The notes under the pieces were generated by a model. That model worked only from the letters and a program-made list of their open reading frames with translations, did no database searches and had not been told where the DNA came from. Below are positions 1 through 8,982 of a DNA stretch of 64,000 bases, in pieces (position 1 is the stretch's first letter; each line of letters begins with the position of its first letter). The stretch covers positions 43,678,651 to 43,742,650 of the forward strand of contig NC_065571.1 of NCBI RefSeq assembly GCF_937616625.2, in the 5' to 3' direction. The position numbers and the translations under genes were made by a program. Source of the DNA: Mercurialis annua. Lineage: Eukaryota > Streptophyta > Magnoliopsida > Malpighiales > Euphorbiaceae.

Positions 1-205
1 ATTAAAGTTCGGTTAATTCGGTTTTTTGATCGGTTCGATTTTCAAAACATACAAACCAAACCGAACACCGAACATCAAACTTTATCTAAAATAGAAATCG
101 AACAAAACCGTTTTCACCGAAAACCGAACCAAACAACGAAGTTCAGTTCGGTTCGGTTTTTCAGTTTTTCGGTTTGGTTCGATTCTTGCTCATACCCAAT
201 GAGCA
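1..205. repeat. CGGTT-rich low-complexity repeat
   Basis: Repeated short words of the type TTCGGTTCGGTTT and their complements (AACCGAACC) fill this stretch, so both strands carry the motif and it can fold back on itself. Similar CCGAACC words recur around 50400-50520. It looks like the end of a dispersed plant repeat cut by the window edge. I cannot assign a family. Nothing else is seen up to 384. Confidence 0.5.
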
Positions 206-472
206 TTAACTGCTTAGAGAATAAAAAGATAAACATTTGAAAACTGGAAATATAAACATAAATGGGTTAGTCATTAAAACAAAAATAAAAAACCGTCTAT
301 ATAGGTGAAAACATATATGTTCATAAAATAGAGAGTATTTCCACTATCCTTTTAATATTGAGGTAAAATCTGTAAATATTTTAAAGCCTAATTACTTAAA
401 AAAAAACCACCTTGAACTTTTTTTTCGTTTATATCCTGACCTTATAAAAAAATCATTTGTACCCAATTTTGG

Positions 473-1406
473 AGTTAATAATCACCCATGGCCCCTGAAC
501 TTTGGAGGTACGGGCGCTAAACCCATTGATGTCTAAAAACGGACGGTAAACCCCCTGATGTCTAAAAACGGGCGCTAAACCCCCTGATCTTTGTAGGGGC
601 GCTCACCATGGCCCTTTTGGACGAAAATACCCCTAGCGTCGTCTTTTGTTTGGCGGCTGCCTTTTAAAACAGAAAAAAATTGACAGCACCAAGTGTCAGA
701 TGACATGTAATCAAAAGACAAAAAAATTAAAATACCCAAAACACCCCTAAATATGATATCTGATTAAATCAAAATACCCCTAAAATCCAACCCAAAAAAA
801 ACCCAACCTAACTCAAACCATTTGGTCAAGTCTCCACCACTGACCTGACCACAGCCACCGGAAAATTTTCCGGTCATCTTCTCCGATTCGAAGATGACCG
901 AAAAATTTTCTGGTCATCACTTGATCTGTTCCTCTGTGAGGAACAGATCGACGGGGTCTGTTCTTGGAACAGATCCGCGTCGAATCTGTTCCAAGAACAG
1001 ATCCTTGATTAGGGATGACCAGAAAATTTTCCGGCAGTGGTGGGGTGACGGCGGTGGTTGGGTGGGGGTGCTGGTTGGGTTGGTTGTTGTGGTTAATCAA
1101 AAAATTTAGATTAGATTGGATTGATTTGTTTTTTTTTTTGTCTTTTTCTAAATTAAAGTAGGGTTTGGGTGTTTGAAAATGTTAAGGTATATTTCTGACG
1201 TGTCAGACAATATGACAATGTCAGATTTTTTTTAAGACTGACAATTGACTGAAAAAACGGCGCCATGGGTATTTTTTGTCATATTTGAAGTTTAGGAGGT
1301 TTTGTGAGTGCCACCACAAAGATCAAGGGGTTTAGTGCCCGTTTTTAAATATCAGGGGGTTTAGCGCCCGTACCCCTTAAAGTCAGGGGCCATGGGTGAT
1401 TATTTG
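473..1406. mobile_element. Inverted-repeat element nested in the MITE
   Basis: The long inverted ends (about 473-640 and 1255-1406) share the words AATAATCACCCATGGCCCC and GGGCGCTAAACCC. The direct repeat CCCAATTTTGG flanks the element at 462-472 and 1407-1417. The related MITE at 22583-23194 shows this site once and uninterrupted, so an empty site is visible in the same window. The 9-11 bp target duplication suggests a Mutator-like element. The core is rich in palindromes. The two overlapping open frames here (813-1100 minus, 894-1109 plus) follow from that symmetry and do not look like genes. Confidence 0.75.
858..1003. repeat. Cluster of perfect palindromes inside the nested element
   Basis: CCGGAAAATTTTCCGG (858-873) is a perfect 16-bp palindrome. 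It is followed by a 10-bp stem (872-881 with 890-899), a 12-bp stem with a 3-nt loop (923-934 with 938-949), and two copies of the word TCTGTTC..GAACAGA (957-974 and 984-1002). The palindromes follow one another almost without spacers. Confidence 0.85.
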
Positions 1407-1714
1407 CCCAATTTTGGGTTTTTAGGTTTCATCTCTACCCAATATAAAAATATAATTGACAATTTAATGAATTAAAGGATGAAAAAATTAAAAACAATTA
1501 AATAAAAGGTTATATTATCCGTCTAATTAGTATATAAACATAAATTAACGGATTATTTTAATTTTAAAGAGGCAATTTTAATATTTTTGGGTAGAGATGA
1601 AACTTAAAAATCCAAAATTTAATATAAATGACTTTTTTTTACAAGGTCAGAGTATAAACGAAAAAAAAAATTTAAGATGGGTTTTTTTTAAGTAATTAAG
1701 CCATATTTTTAAAA

Positions 1715-2078
1715 GGCCTAATTATTTTTTTAAAAAAAAACCCATCTTGTAATATTTTTTCGTTTATATCATGACTTAGAAAAAAGTTCATTTGTACCCT
1801 ATTTTTAATTTTTTGTTTTCAACTGTATCCGAAATACTAATTGCTCTCTTTTCATATAAAAAAAGGCTAAACTAATCCTTTAAATTTAACTATTATTCTA
1901 ATAAGACATTAATCATATTAATTTTACAAAAATACCTTCTTTTCCAAAAAAAGTTTAAATTGATAATAAATATTTAATTCATATAATATACAATTATCTT
2001 AACCGTAATAAAAATTAAAATTTATGTACAAAAATTATCTTTTTTAAAAAAAATTCTGGGCTCCTCCTCGAAGGAGGA
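1715..2078. mobile_element. Left part of a third copy of the Mutator-like MITE
   Basis: From 1715 the sequence again begins GGCCTAATTATTT and runs through the same internal words (TTTCGTTTATATC, CATTTGTACCC). It ends in a GC-rich block (CTCCTCCTCGAAGGAGGA) at the exact point where the LTR retrotransposon begins. The continuation is at 11466 onward, so the retrotransposon landed inside this element. The matching terminal inverted end is not found on the right. Confidence 0.55.
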
Positions 2079-4563
2079 TGTCACGACCAAAATATTGAGC
2101 CGCAACCGGCGCTAGGGAACGGGAGTGGTAGTTCCGGAACCCGTAGCAAGCCTAAAATCACAATTAATTTTTCGCAAATAATAATTGAATACATTAAAAA
2201 TTAACCAACGGAAGCAACACATTTATATATATATCATATAATCAAACATATACACTAACTGTTTCAAAACCTCGCGGGCTCTAGTTACCGTACCATGTAC
2301 GAACTGGCCTCGCGGTACTATATACATCAGTTAGTGTCTCGAAGCATCTCATCGGCATCTGGGGCCGTGGATCATATACTAAACACGTAGCCTATCAAAA
2401 ATGCATATAAAACAATAACAGCAGTTAATATATACAATCAAAATGAACTGCTGTCTAGGCTACTATACTATCGACAAAGGACCACTACTGCAGCATTCAC
2501 AGAAGTCAAAAACTAACATATACAGCTAACTTCTGGACTTCAAAATTGGCCTCTAGCTAAGTCCACAAGCTAAGCACCTGAAAGATATCGAAGGTGAGGG
2601 ATCAGTATTTGGGGAAATACTGAGTGAGTTGACATTTACTAACAGTATTAATATAGAAATATAGCATCGCATCTCAAGAAAATATTAATATAAAATATAT
2701 AAACATGTATTTGATCCGTGTGAAACTAATATCTTAGCATGCGACACATTTCTCGAATAATCATTATCATTCAACCCAATCGTAAATATCAATCGCGAGT
2801 CCAACTCGCTGGTGGCCCAGCCACTAGATACGGGGACTCCAGACTACACCGTAGCCGAGTGCTCACTCGTATCAAAATCATAAACCCAATCATAAATTTC
2901 ATATTCATCATCAGCTCCCAACTGTGTCAAATCATTTCTCAATGAAAACATACTAGACTGACTCGATACTGGTGATCACACAGCCTATTGACACCCAATA
3001 GGTAGCTAGTTTCTTCGGATCGCATACTAGTACTCGTATATAGAAATTAAGTAAACATATAACATTCAATCAATTGTATATAATGCGATGCGTGAAAACA
3101 GTATATATATTTTCATAAAAAAAAATTAATATATATAATACATGAAAGTAAAAGTACAACTCACAGTGACTGCAATCCAAGAAATGATATGATCGATCTG
3201 ATAGTACGCTCTTGCTAGTCCTCTTCTACTGATTCCCCTACTCGCTGACACGTCTGATAAATCGTTAATAGTTAGACGTGATTCTCGCATTCTTATACGT
3301 ATAATACTTTTAAGTTTTAGGATTTAGTTTCATTTTATACTTATTTAGTCGTATAAACGACTTAGCGAATACTATTTCTCATAATTGAGAATCGCTTAAC
3401 GTCCTTGACGTTTTCCATTGTTATTAATTATCTAAAACGTCGAGCTAATCTCGAGATTAATGATTCTAAAAGTATGAAACCCTTCGTTTAGAGTCAAATT
3501 ACTCAAAACGTCACACATCTAGATCAATTATAGCTTGCATACGCGTGGAGGCAAGTCAAGGTGCACGGGCGTGCCCTTCGGTGGGTACACGATCGTGCAA
3601 TCAAGTACACGTTCGTGCACCATGAAAAGTGCACGTTCGTGTACTTCAGGTACACGATCGTGTACCTTGCTAGGTGCACGTTCGTGTACTTTCAGTACAC
3701 GTTCGTGCACCCGTGGTGCACGGTCGTGCACCACGTGCACAGCCCCGTAAATCAAGTTTTCCGGGGTTTCGCCACAACCCCGACGTGCTTCACACACCCA
3801 CACTCAATACCCATATCTCGGTTTTTTCAAAAACGCTATACTAACCTCGAAAACGTCAAATTCATGCTTAAATCATAATCTCATTAAAACAGCCAACTAA
3901 ATTCGATTTTTGCACCAATTTTCGAGATATTTACCTTGATTTGATTCCCAAGGATGATAGAGTTTTCAATTCTGAAGAAATCGCCGCTTGAATCGCTTGA
4001 ATCGGACGTCGAACGGAGAAACGGCGGCGAAACGATCGTGATCGACGATTTTAACTTCTGGAGCTTTCTTTTCTTCTTCTGGTTCATTCCTTCATTCAAA
4101 TGGTAATCTCTTATATTGAATGGCTAAAAGTCTGATTTAGTCCTTTCTTTCTTTCCTTGTTACAATTTATCTTTCAAACTTTTCTTTCTTACGATTTAGT
4201 CCATAGCTAAATCGATAAACTCTTAAATTACTACTTTTACGTATTATTTATATCCGATAAATAATATGAAACTCAATATTAACACTTCCCGTCAAATCCT
4301 ACAAAATTCCATTTTCGACACAAAGTGGCTAAATTACCACTTTGGTCCCTGCACTTTATTTTGGGCTTTTCTTAACATTCTTCTTTTCAATTCCAATTCC
4401 GTCTTTAGAATTGAAATATACTATTAAATTCTTCGTATATAATCCTTTCCAAAACCGACCTACCAAAACTTATTTATCGGAAAACTTTCCAATATCGCCA
4501 CTTCTGCGACTCAAAACTGGACACGTGGTCCAATTAGCTAATTAATTATTTTGGGGTATTACA
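2079..4563 (-). repeat. 3' LTR
   Basis: Read on the element strand the LTR starts TGTAATACCCC and ends GTCGTGACA, so it has canonical TG..CA ends. It carries the palindrome array at 3561-3740. The open frames seen here (for example 3528-3803 minus) are duplicated in the other LTR and come from that array. Confidence 0.95.
3561..3740. repeat. Phased array of 16-bp palindromes in the 3' LTR
   Basis: Eight copies of a near-palindrome of the form GTRCACGNTCGTGYAC start at about 3561, 3585, 3605, 3629, 3650, 3674, 3695 and 3716. The spacing is 20-24 bp, about two turns of DNA. A final CACGTGCAC contains a perfect G-box core (CACGTG). Confidence 0.9.
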
Positions 4564-4576
4564 TTCTTCCCCCCTT
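4564..4576 (-). other. Polypurine tract of the LTR element
   Basis: On the minus strand AAGGGGGGAAGAA lies directly against the TG of the 3' LTR. This is the expected primer site for plus-strand DNA synthesis and fixes the orientation of the element. Confidence 0.88.
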
Positions 4577-7363
4577 ATAAAAATTCGTCCTCGAATTTTC
4601 ATAAAACTTGCTGGGACCTTACAATTATTCTTATACCTTCCTTGACATTCATTACTACGCGTCAGTCATGTCTTTTTCTTTTACTTAGCTCTTAGCTCTT
4701 CACGTATAGCTGTGACTTCGTACTTATCATTAATCGATTATCTATCTTGCTTATAGTAGTCTCTTGTCGTAGCTTAGCTGAGAATCTTCTTACTGTTACC
4801 TTTGTCCTATTGGTCATCTTTCTAAAATAGTGTGGCTCGAGGCGTATCACCGATATCGTAATCCTGACGTCTTGTACAACTGGTTGTGATCTTTCTTTTG
4901 TCCTTATTAGCATCGATTAATCCTCACTCGGTATTATTCAAGTCTACTGTTTCATTCTTAATCATCATCGGGTCGCCACTTGTGAATAATCACGACGTAT
5001 CGGCTACCTCTTTAATGACATACTTACTTCATTCATACTTCTATGAGTATTTTCTCTTATAAGCACAATCTATGACTTTTAATCCTTGCTATCATCTAAC
5101 AATATCATCTTTCTTCCTTAACTGTTTATCGTCGTTTCTTACTCCTCTTTTAGTTATCTAATATTTCACTCTTGATTAGCTAATCTCTATCAACTTGTAC
5201 CTTGTTTATCATACTTGCTATTTCTCAACGTAGTTGAGATTGATACTTCCTTTGCTTCCTTCAACTTTTCCTTGCTTTGTTTAAGCTACTGTGAACTTTA
5301 TGTTATTCTGTTAGTCGTGATCCTTCGTACATTCCCCATTGCTATATGTACTTTTCTTTGTGTTGACTTTAACCGTATAGCTTATACGATCGTCTTCGTT
5401 GACCGATACTATCCGTATTTTTATCTTCTTGACTTTCTCTGATTAGTCCTTAAAGATCCCCTCGAGTCATTAATTGACTTGTCAGTCAAAAATGTCTCTC
5501 CTTTATGTCACAATTCCCTATTTATAATAACCTCATAAGGATCTCGCATGTTTCTTTTAAGTCTAACTATTTCGAGAATCCTTCTCGTTAACTAACCTTC
5601 ATTTAACTTCTTTCTTATTCTATCTCTCGTCTTCTTTTGAAGGGTTTTCCGATTGTTTCTAATATTTATATTCCATTTACTTTACAATTCCCAAAGTCAG
5701 GGAATAATTTCAATTCACTGTCGCCTATACGCTTTATGCTTCCTTAACATTTATATCTTGATTCTAATTGTCTTTAAATATCTTGATCTCTTTGTACTAG
5801 TATCGACTCTTGTCTTGTCTTTTACTTGTTATATTCGTTACGTCTTTCCTTCGTTTATAGCAGTTCTATTGCTACTGTTCTATTCTGACAATCCTTATGA
5901 CGTATTTCAAGAACTTTCACTTCTCTAATCACCTTACTAAATTTTGAGAGTATTTGAATTTTACCTTTACATTTTTCTTATATTATCCACCATTCTTACA
6001 TTTACTGACACGTATGTCTCTACGTGTGCCTTTGTCCTTTCTGTTAACGTAACTTACAATTCTAAATGCTGATATTAGTAACTTTACTTAATATCAATCA
6101 TATAACATCATCATCTCTCTTGATTTATCTAATTTAAACTTTCATATTTTGCAAAATCGTATGCTTCATCATTTCGTATCCTTTCTCTTTCTACTTTTGT
6201 GTCTTTAAACACTGATATTGATAACGCTATATTTACTTTGAATATCACTTGATGTTCGTCATTCGTGTTACCATCTTTTCGCCCTTTATATTTTTAATCT
6301 CTCTTCCTCAACTATGACTTTCGATTGCTACTTCGTTTATCTCAATCATAAGAATAATCATACATCATCCTTATGTATATGTTACGTTTCTTTCGCCTTG
6401 CACGACTCCCTGTCGTTCCACCCTTTATTCTTGCATAAAGATAATTGCTGTATCCTTAAATATTGCCAGTACATCGCAGCTTATCTGCGTATATTTCCCG
6501 ACGATAACTCTTTTAGCTTCATTAGCCTTGTGGCAATGGTTATTAACATGGTTCTATTCTATTATTGGAGTTTATTTTACAATTTTTATTCTTATTTAAT
6601 AAGATTCTTTTATTCTTCGTCGCAGGGCTTTATATCCGAGTTTACTTACTGACAAAACAAATTTAAAACTTCTTTTGGCTGCGCAGCTCTTTTTAAACCA
6701 CTTTTCATAAATCATTTAAAATCGTTAGTACAATTGTTGCTCAGAGTGATGACATCTCTCATCACCAAGGAGTTGCTCAAAATCGTAGTTTCTTTTTCCA
6801 TTACAAAGATATGATTCATGATCTAAAATTTTGAAAATCATTCTTTTATGCATTTCTATCGTAGTTATGCAATGTCACATGCGATGCCTGAGCACAATTG
6901 TACCTTGAAAAATCATAAAAACTTTCAAAATCTTCATAAAATCGTAAGTCTTACTCTAGATTATACGTTCTGCGACTATTAACGGTTTTCTTTATACTTA
7001 TTGAGTATATTTCAAATTTTTGTACTGCTGTCATATTTTTGTATTGTTGTCATTTTTCTGTCATTTACAGACTGTTCGTCTGTCACATCACTTCTTTCTC
7101 CATATTTCCGATAACTCAATTAAGTTCAAAATTCTCTATTGCTGTAATCATCATATCCACTTATGCAACATTCTATTCTACGTCATATACAGACGCAGAT
7201 ACCGATGTTTCACATCGACTTCCTGTAAGCAATCCATTTCTTTCTTCAAATTCTAAAACGTAATATAGGAATTACGTTTGCGATAATTATTTGTTGTGAT
7301 GTTTATTGTATTATTGTTTCTGTAAGTTATATTTATATATATTTTCTTTCATAAGGCACGTAT
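4577..7363 (-). other. Interior of the LTR element without pol
   Basis: About 2.8 kb that would hold protease, reverse transcriptase and integrase in a complete gypsy element. No frame longer than about 110 codons exists on either strand, and none shows RT (YXDD), integrase (HHCC, DDE) or protease (DTG/DSG) motifs. The minus strand is purine-rich and broken by many stops. It may be ancient decayed sequence or filler. Nothing else was recognised. Confidence 0.6.
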
Positions 7364-7654
7364 TTAATGACAGCGCTTCCTATAGGTTCTCACTTTCTGA
7401 GGTATTATCCTAGAGGCAAAACCTATTACTGACATTCTACCATGCAATGCAGCAATTATATAAACACAATAATGCAAACACATAAATACAATACTTAAAG
7501 CACGTAAACCACTAATACCTGGAGATGCCTGGTGCGGAACGTTAGGTTCCCTAATAACTACGCCAGTATGTCGGCCCCTAACCGTTCTACCAGAGTTCCT
7601 TCCACCTCTTTGCACAAAATAAGGATTGGTTGTAGTTCTGGAGGACGTACTGAC
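7364..7654 (-). pseudogene. In-frame extension of Gag after one stop codon
   Basis: Directly after the Gag stop (TAA at 7655-7657) the same frame stays open for about 96 more codons. The stretch is rich in Arg and Gly at first (words QRGGRNSGRTVRGRH), then hydrophobic, and ends at 7364. The basic part would suit an RNA-binding Gag tail. It is either a C-terminus cut off by a recent nonsense change or a tail reached by stop-codon readthrough. The sequence alone cannot decide. Confidence 0.5.
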
Positions 7655-8455
7655 TTAATCTGGGTGATACTCACGTCTAAAGTAATAGGATCGTACCAGA
7701 TCACCCGCCCACTCATGCTCTGTTTCAATCCTACGGGCCATTGTAGTAAGTGTGCTAAAATGTTCATCCACGTGCTCATACAGCTCATCAAACTGGGGTC
7801 CTAAACCCCTGACATATCTACGATTAATGGTTCTATTGCTTTCGTTCAGGTCAGGGACTCCCTCTGCCATCCGCGGAAAATCAGTAGAGTACGCTCCTAC
7901 AGTCAACATTCCTCTAGAAAAAGAACGCATCTGCCTTCTAACCTGATTTAGGGCTATTTGCGCCTGACCGTTAGCTATGTCTGCATCTTCCCTCAAATTG
8001 TGGTATCTCCGCACACTTGACCAGAAATAGTCACCTCTGTATTCTTCGACGTCTAACTCATCTAACTCTTCTTCTTCTTCATACTCTTCTTCCTGAGGAT
8101 TTTCCTCCTCTGCTTCTTCTTCTAATTCTTCTTCTGGATCCTCTTCAGGATCTTCCTCAGGATCTTCTTCTGGATCCTCTTCCGGATCTTCCTCCGGTTC
8201 CTCTTCCTCTTCTTCGCTGTATTCAATCTCCGGCGAATGCACTCTAATCCTGTTTCCCGAAGAACTACCTATCTCCGACACAGACATAAAACCATTTTGA
8301 TATATTTCTGGCGATGCTCCAGTATTTGCATGGAATCCATTCTGATGGACCCCAGATGGTTCGCCTACTTCATTATGAAACCCGTTTTGAAATATAGGAG
8401 GCGCTTCCTCCCGTTCTTCCTCAGCATACGACTGAGCTCCGTTTTGCCCAGACAT
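7655..8455 (-). CDS. Gag-like protein of the LTR retrotransposon
   Basis: A frame of about 267 residues on the element strand, taken from the ATG at 8455 (MSGQNGAQ). The frame itself is open back to 8545, so an earlier ATG is possible. It begins about 0.5 kb inside the element after the primer binding site, where gag belongs. Residues about 15-75 hold three spaced copies of the word QNGF. They are followed by a strongly acidic tract in which EDPE is repeated about five times, then a more ordinary helical region with many Arg and Leu residues (words VRRQMRSFSRGM and ARRIETEHEWA). No CCHC zinc knuckle is present before the stop. The role as particle-forming Gag is inferred from position and composition, not from a conserved motif. 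The same frame continues past the stop to 7364. Confidence 0.65.
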   Translation of the reverse strand: MSGQNGAQSYAEEEREEAPPIFQNGFHNEVGEPSGVHQNGFHANTGASPEIYQNGFMSVSEIGSSSGNRIRVHSPEIEYSEEEEEEPEEDPEEDPEEDPEEDPEEDPEEELEEEAEEENPQEEEYEEEEELDELDVEEYRGDYFWSSVRRYHNLREDADIANGQAQIALNQVRRQMRSFSRGMLTVGAYSTDFPRMAEGVPDLNESNRTINRRYVRGLGPQFDELYEHVDEHFSTLTTMARRIETEHEWAGDLVRSYYFRREYHPD

Positions 8456-8892
8456 GCTGAAAAGAAACAATTTCAAATGTAAGCGACCATCTGAGCCCAT
8501 TTCACACGCAATCCCAATCATCAATGTATAGCATGCTGTAAACATCTACCATTTAATCCCGTCACACATAATTCGCAAGCATAAATCCACTTAATAACCT
8601 CAGCGCAAGAAATAAACACTTACTTACCTCAATCGTTTGAAATTTGTAAACATATAACCACTTTCTATTTCTTAGTGCAAGCAACAAATACTTAGTTGCC
8701 TTAGTCGTCCATATAAACAATTACTATTCACTTACTAACTTAATAGTCCTGGTTCGCGCGCGTAATGCCACATACTACTAATGCACAGATCAAACGAATG
8801 CAGACAACTAAGGTCCGACTCTATGCTGCACTAGTTCCTAGGTTTACTTACTGACAGATTACTGCCAGTCAAACAGATAATCAGACAAATCT

Positions 8893-8982
8893 AGCAGTGG
8901 TAACTGGACCAAACTGCTCTGAAACAAACATTGAAACAAACTTGCAGTGGTAACTGGACCAACTGCTCTGATACCAACATTG
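8893..8982 (-). repeat. Tandem duplication over the primer binding site
   Basis: Two copies of an approximately 40-bp block (GCAGTGGTAACTGGACC..CTGCTCTGA..ACATTG) lie at 8893-8932 and 8943-8982. Only the second copy has the intact TGATACCA of the primer binding site; the first reads TGAAACAA. Confidence 0.85.
8965..8976 (-). other. Primer binding site (initiator Met tRNA type)
   Basis: On the minus strand TGGTATCAGAGC is the standard plant PBS complementary to the 3' end of initiator methionine tRNA. It lies four bases inside the 5' LTR. Confidence 0.92.

Larger units (their letters stand above)
385..1702. mobile_element. Mutator-like MITE, split by a nested insertion
   Basis: The two ends are inverted copies: AGCCTAATTACTT on the left and AAGTAATTAAGCC on the right, followed inward by matching blocks (the run with TTTCGTTTAT and its complement). 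Flanks 376-384 and 1703-1711 match at 8 of 9 positions, as expected for a 9-bp Mutator-type target duplication. The same family is seen intact at 22583-23194 and 18280-18651. The inner element at 473-1406 interrupts this copy; without it the element would be about 370 bp. No transposase is present, so it is non-autonomous. Confidence 0.75.

Noticed and set aside
813..1109. Overlapping open frames on both strands
   Set aside because: They arise from the palindromic core of a MITE and contain no recognisable domain.
3528..3803. Open frame of 91 codons with a repeated VHERV/VHDRA peptide
   Set aside because: It lies inside the LTR and results from the palindrome array; the same frame appears in the other LTR (10430-10705). 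No start context or family supports a protein.
5215..7263. Several plus-strand frames rich in Phe, Leu, Ile and Tyr
   Set aside because: They are the AT-rich antisense of the retrotransposon interior. Their hydrophobic look is due to base composition.
8017..8247. Plus-strand frame rich in Leu and Pro
   Set aside because: It is the antisense of the acidic EDPE repeat of the Gag-like frame.
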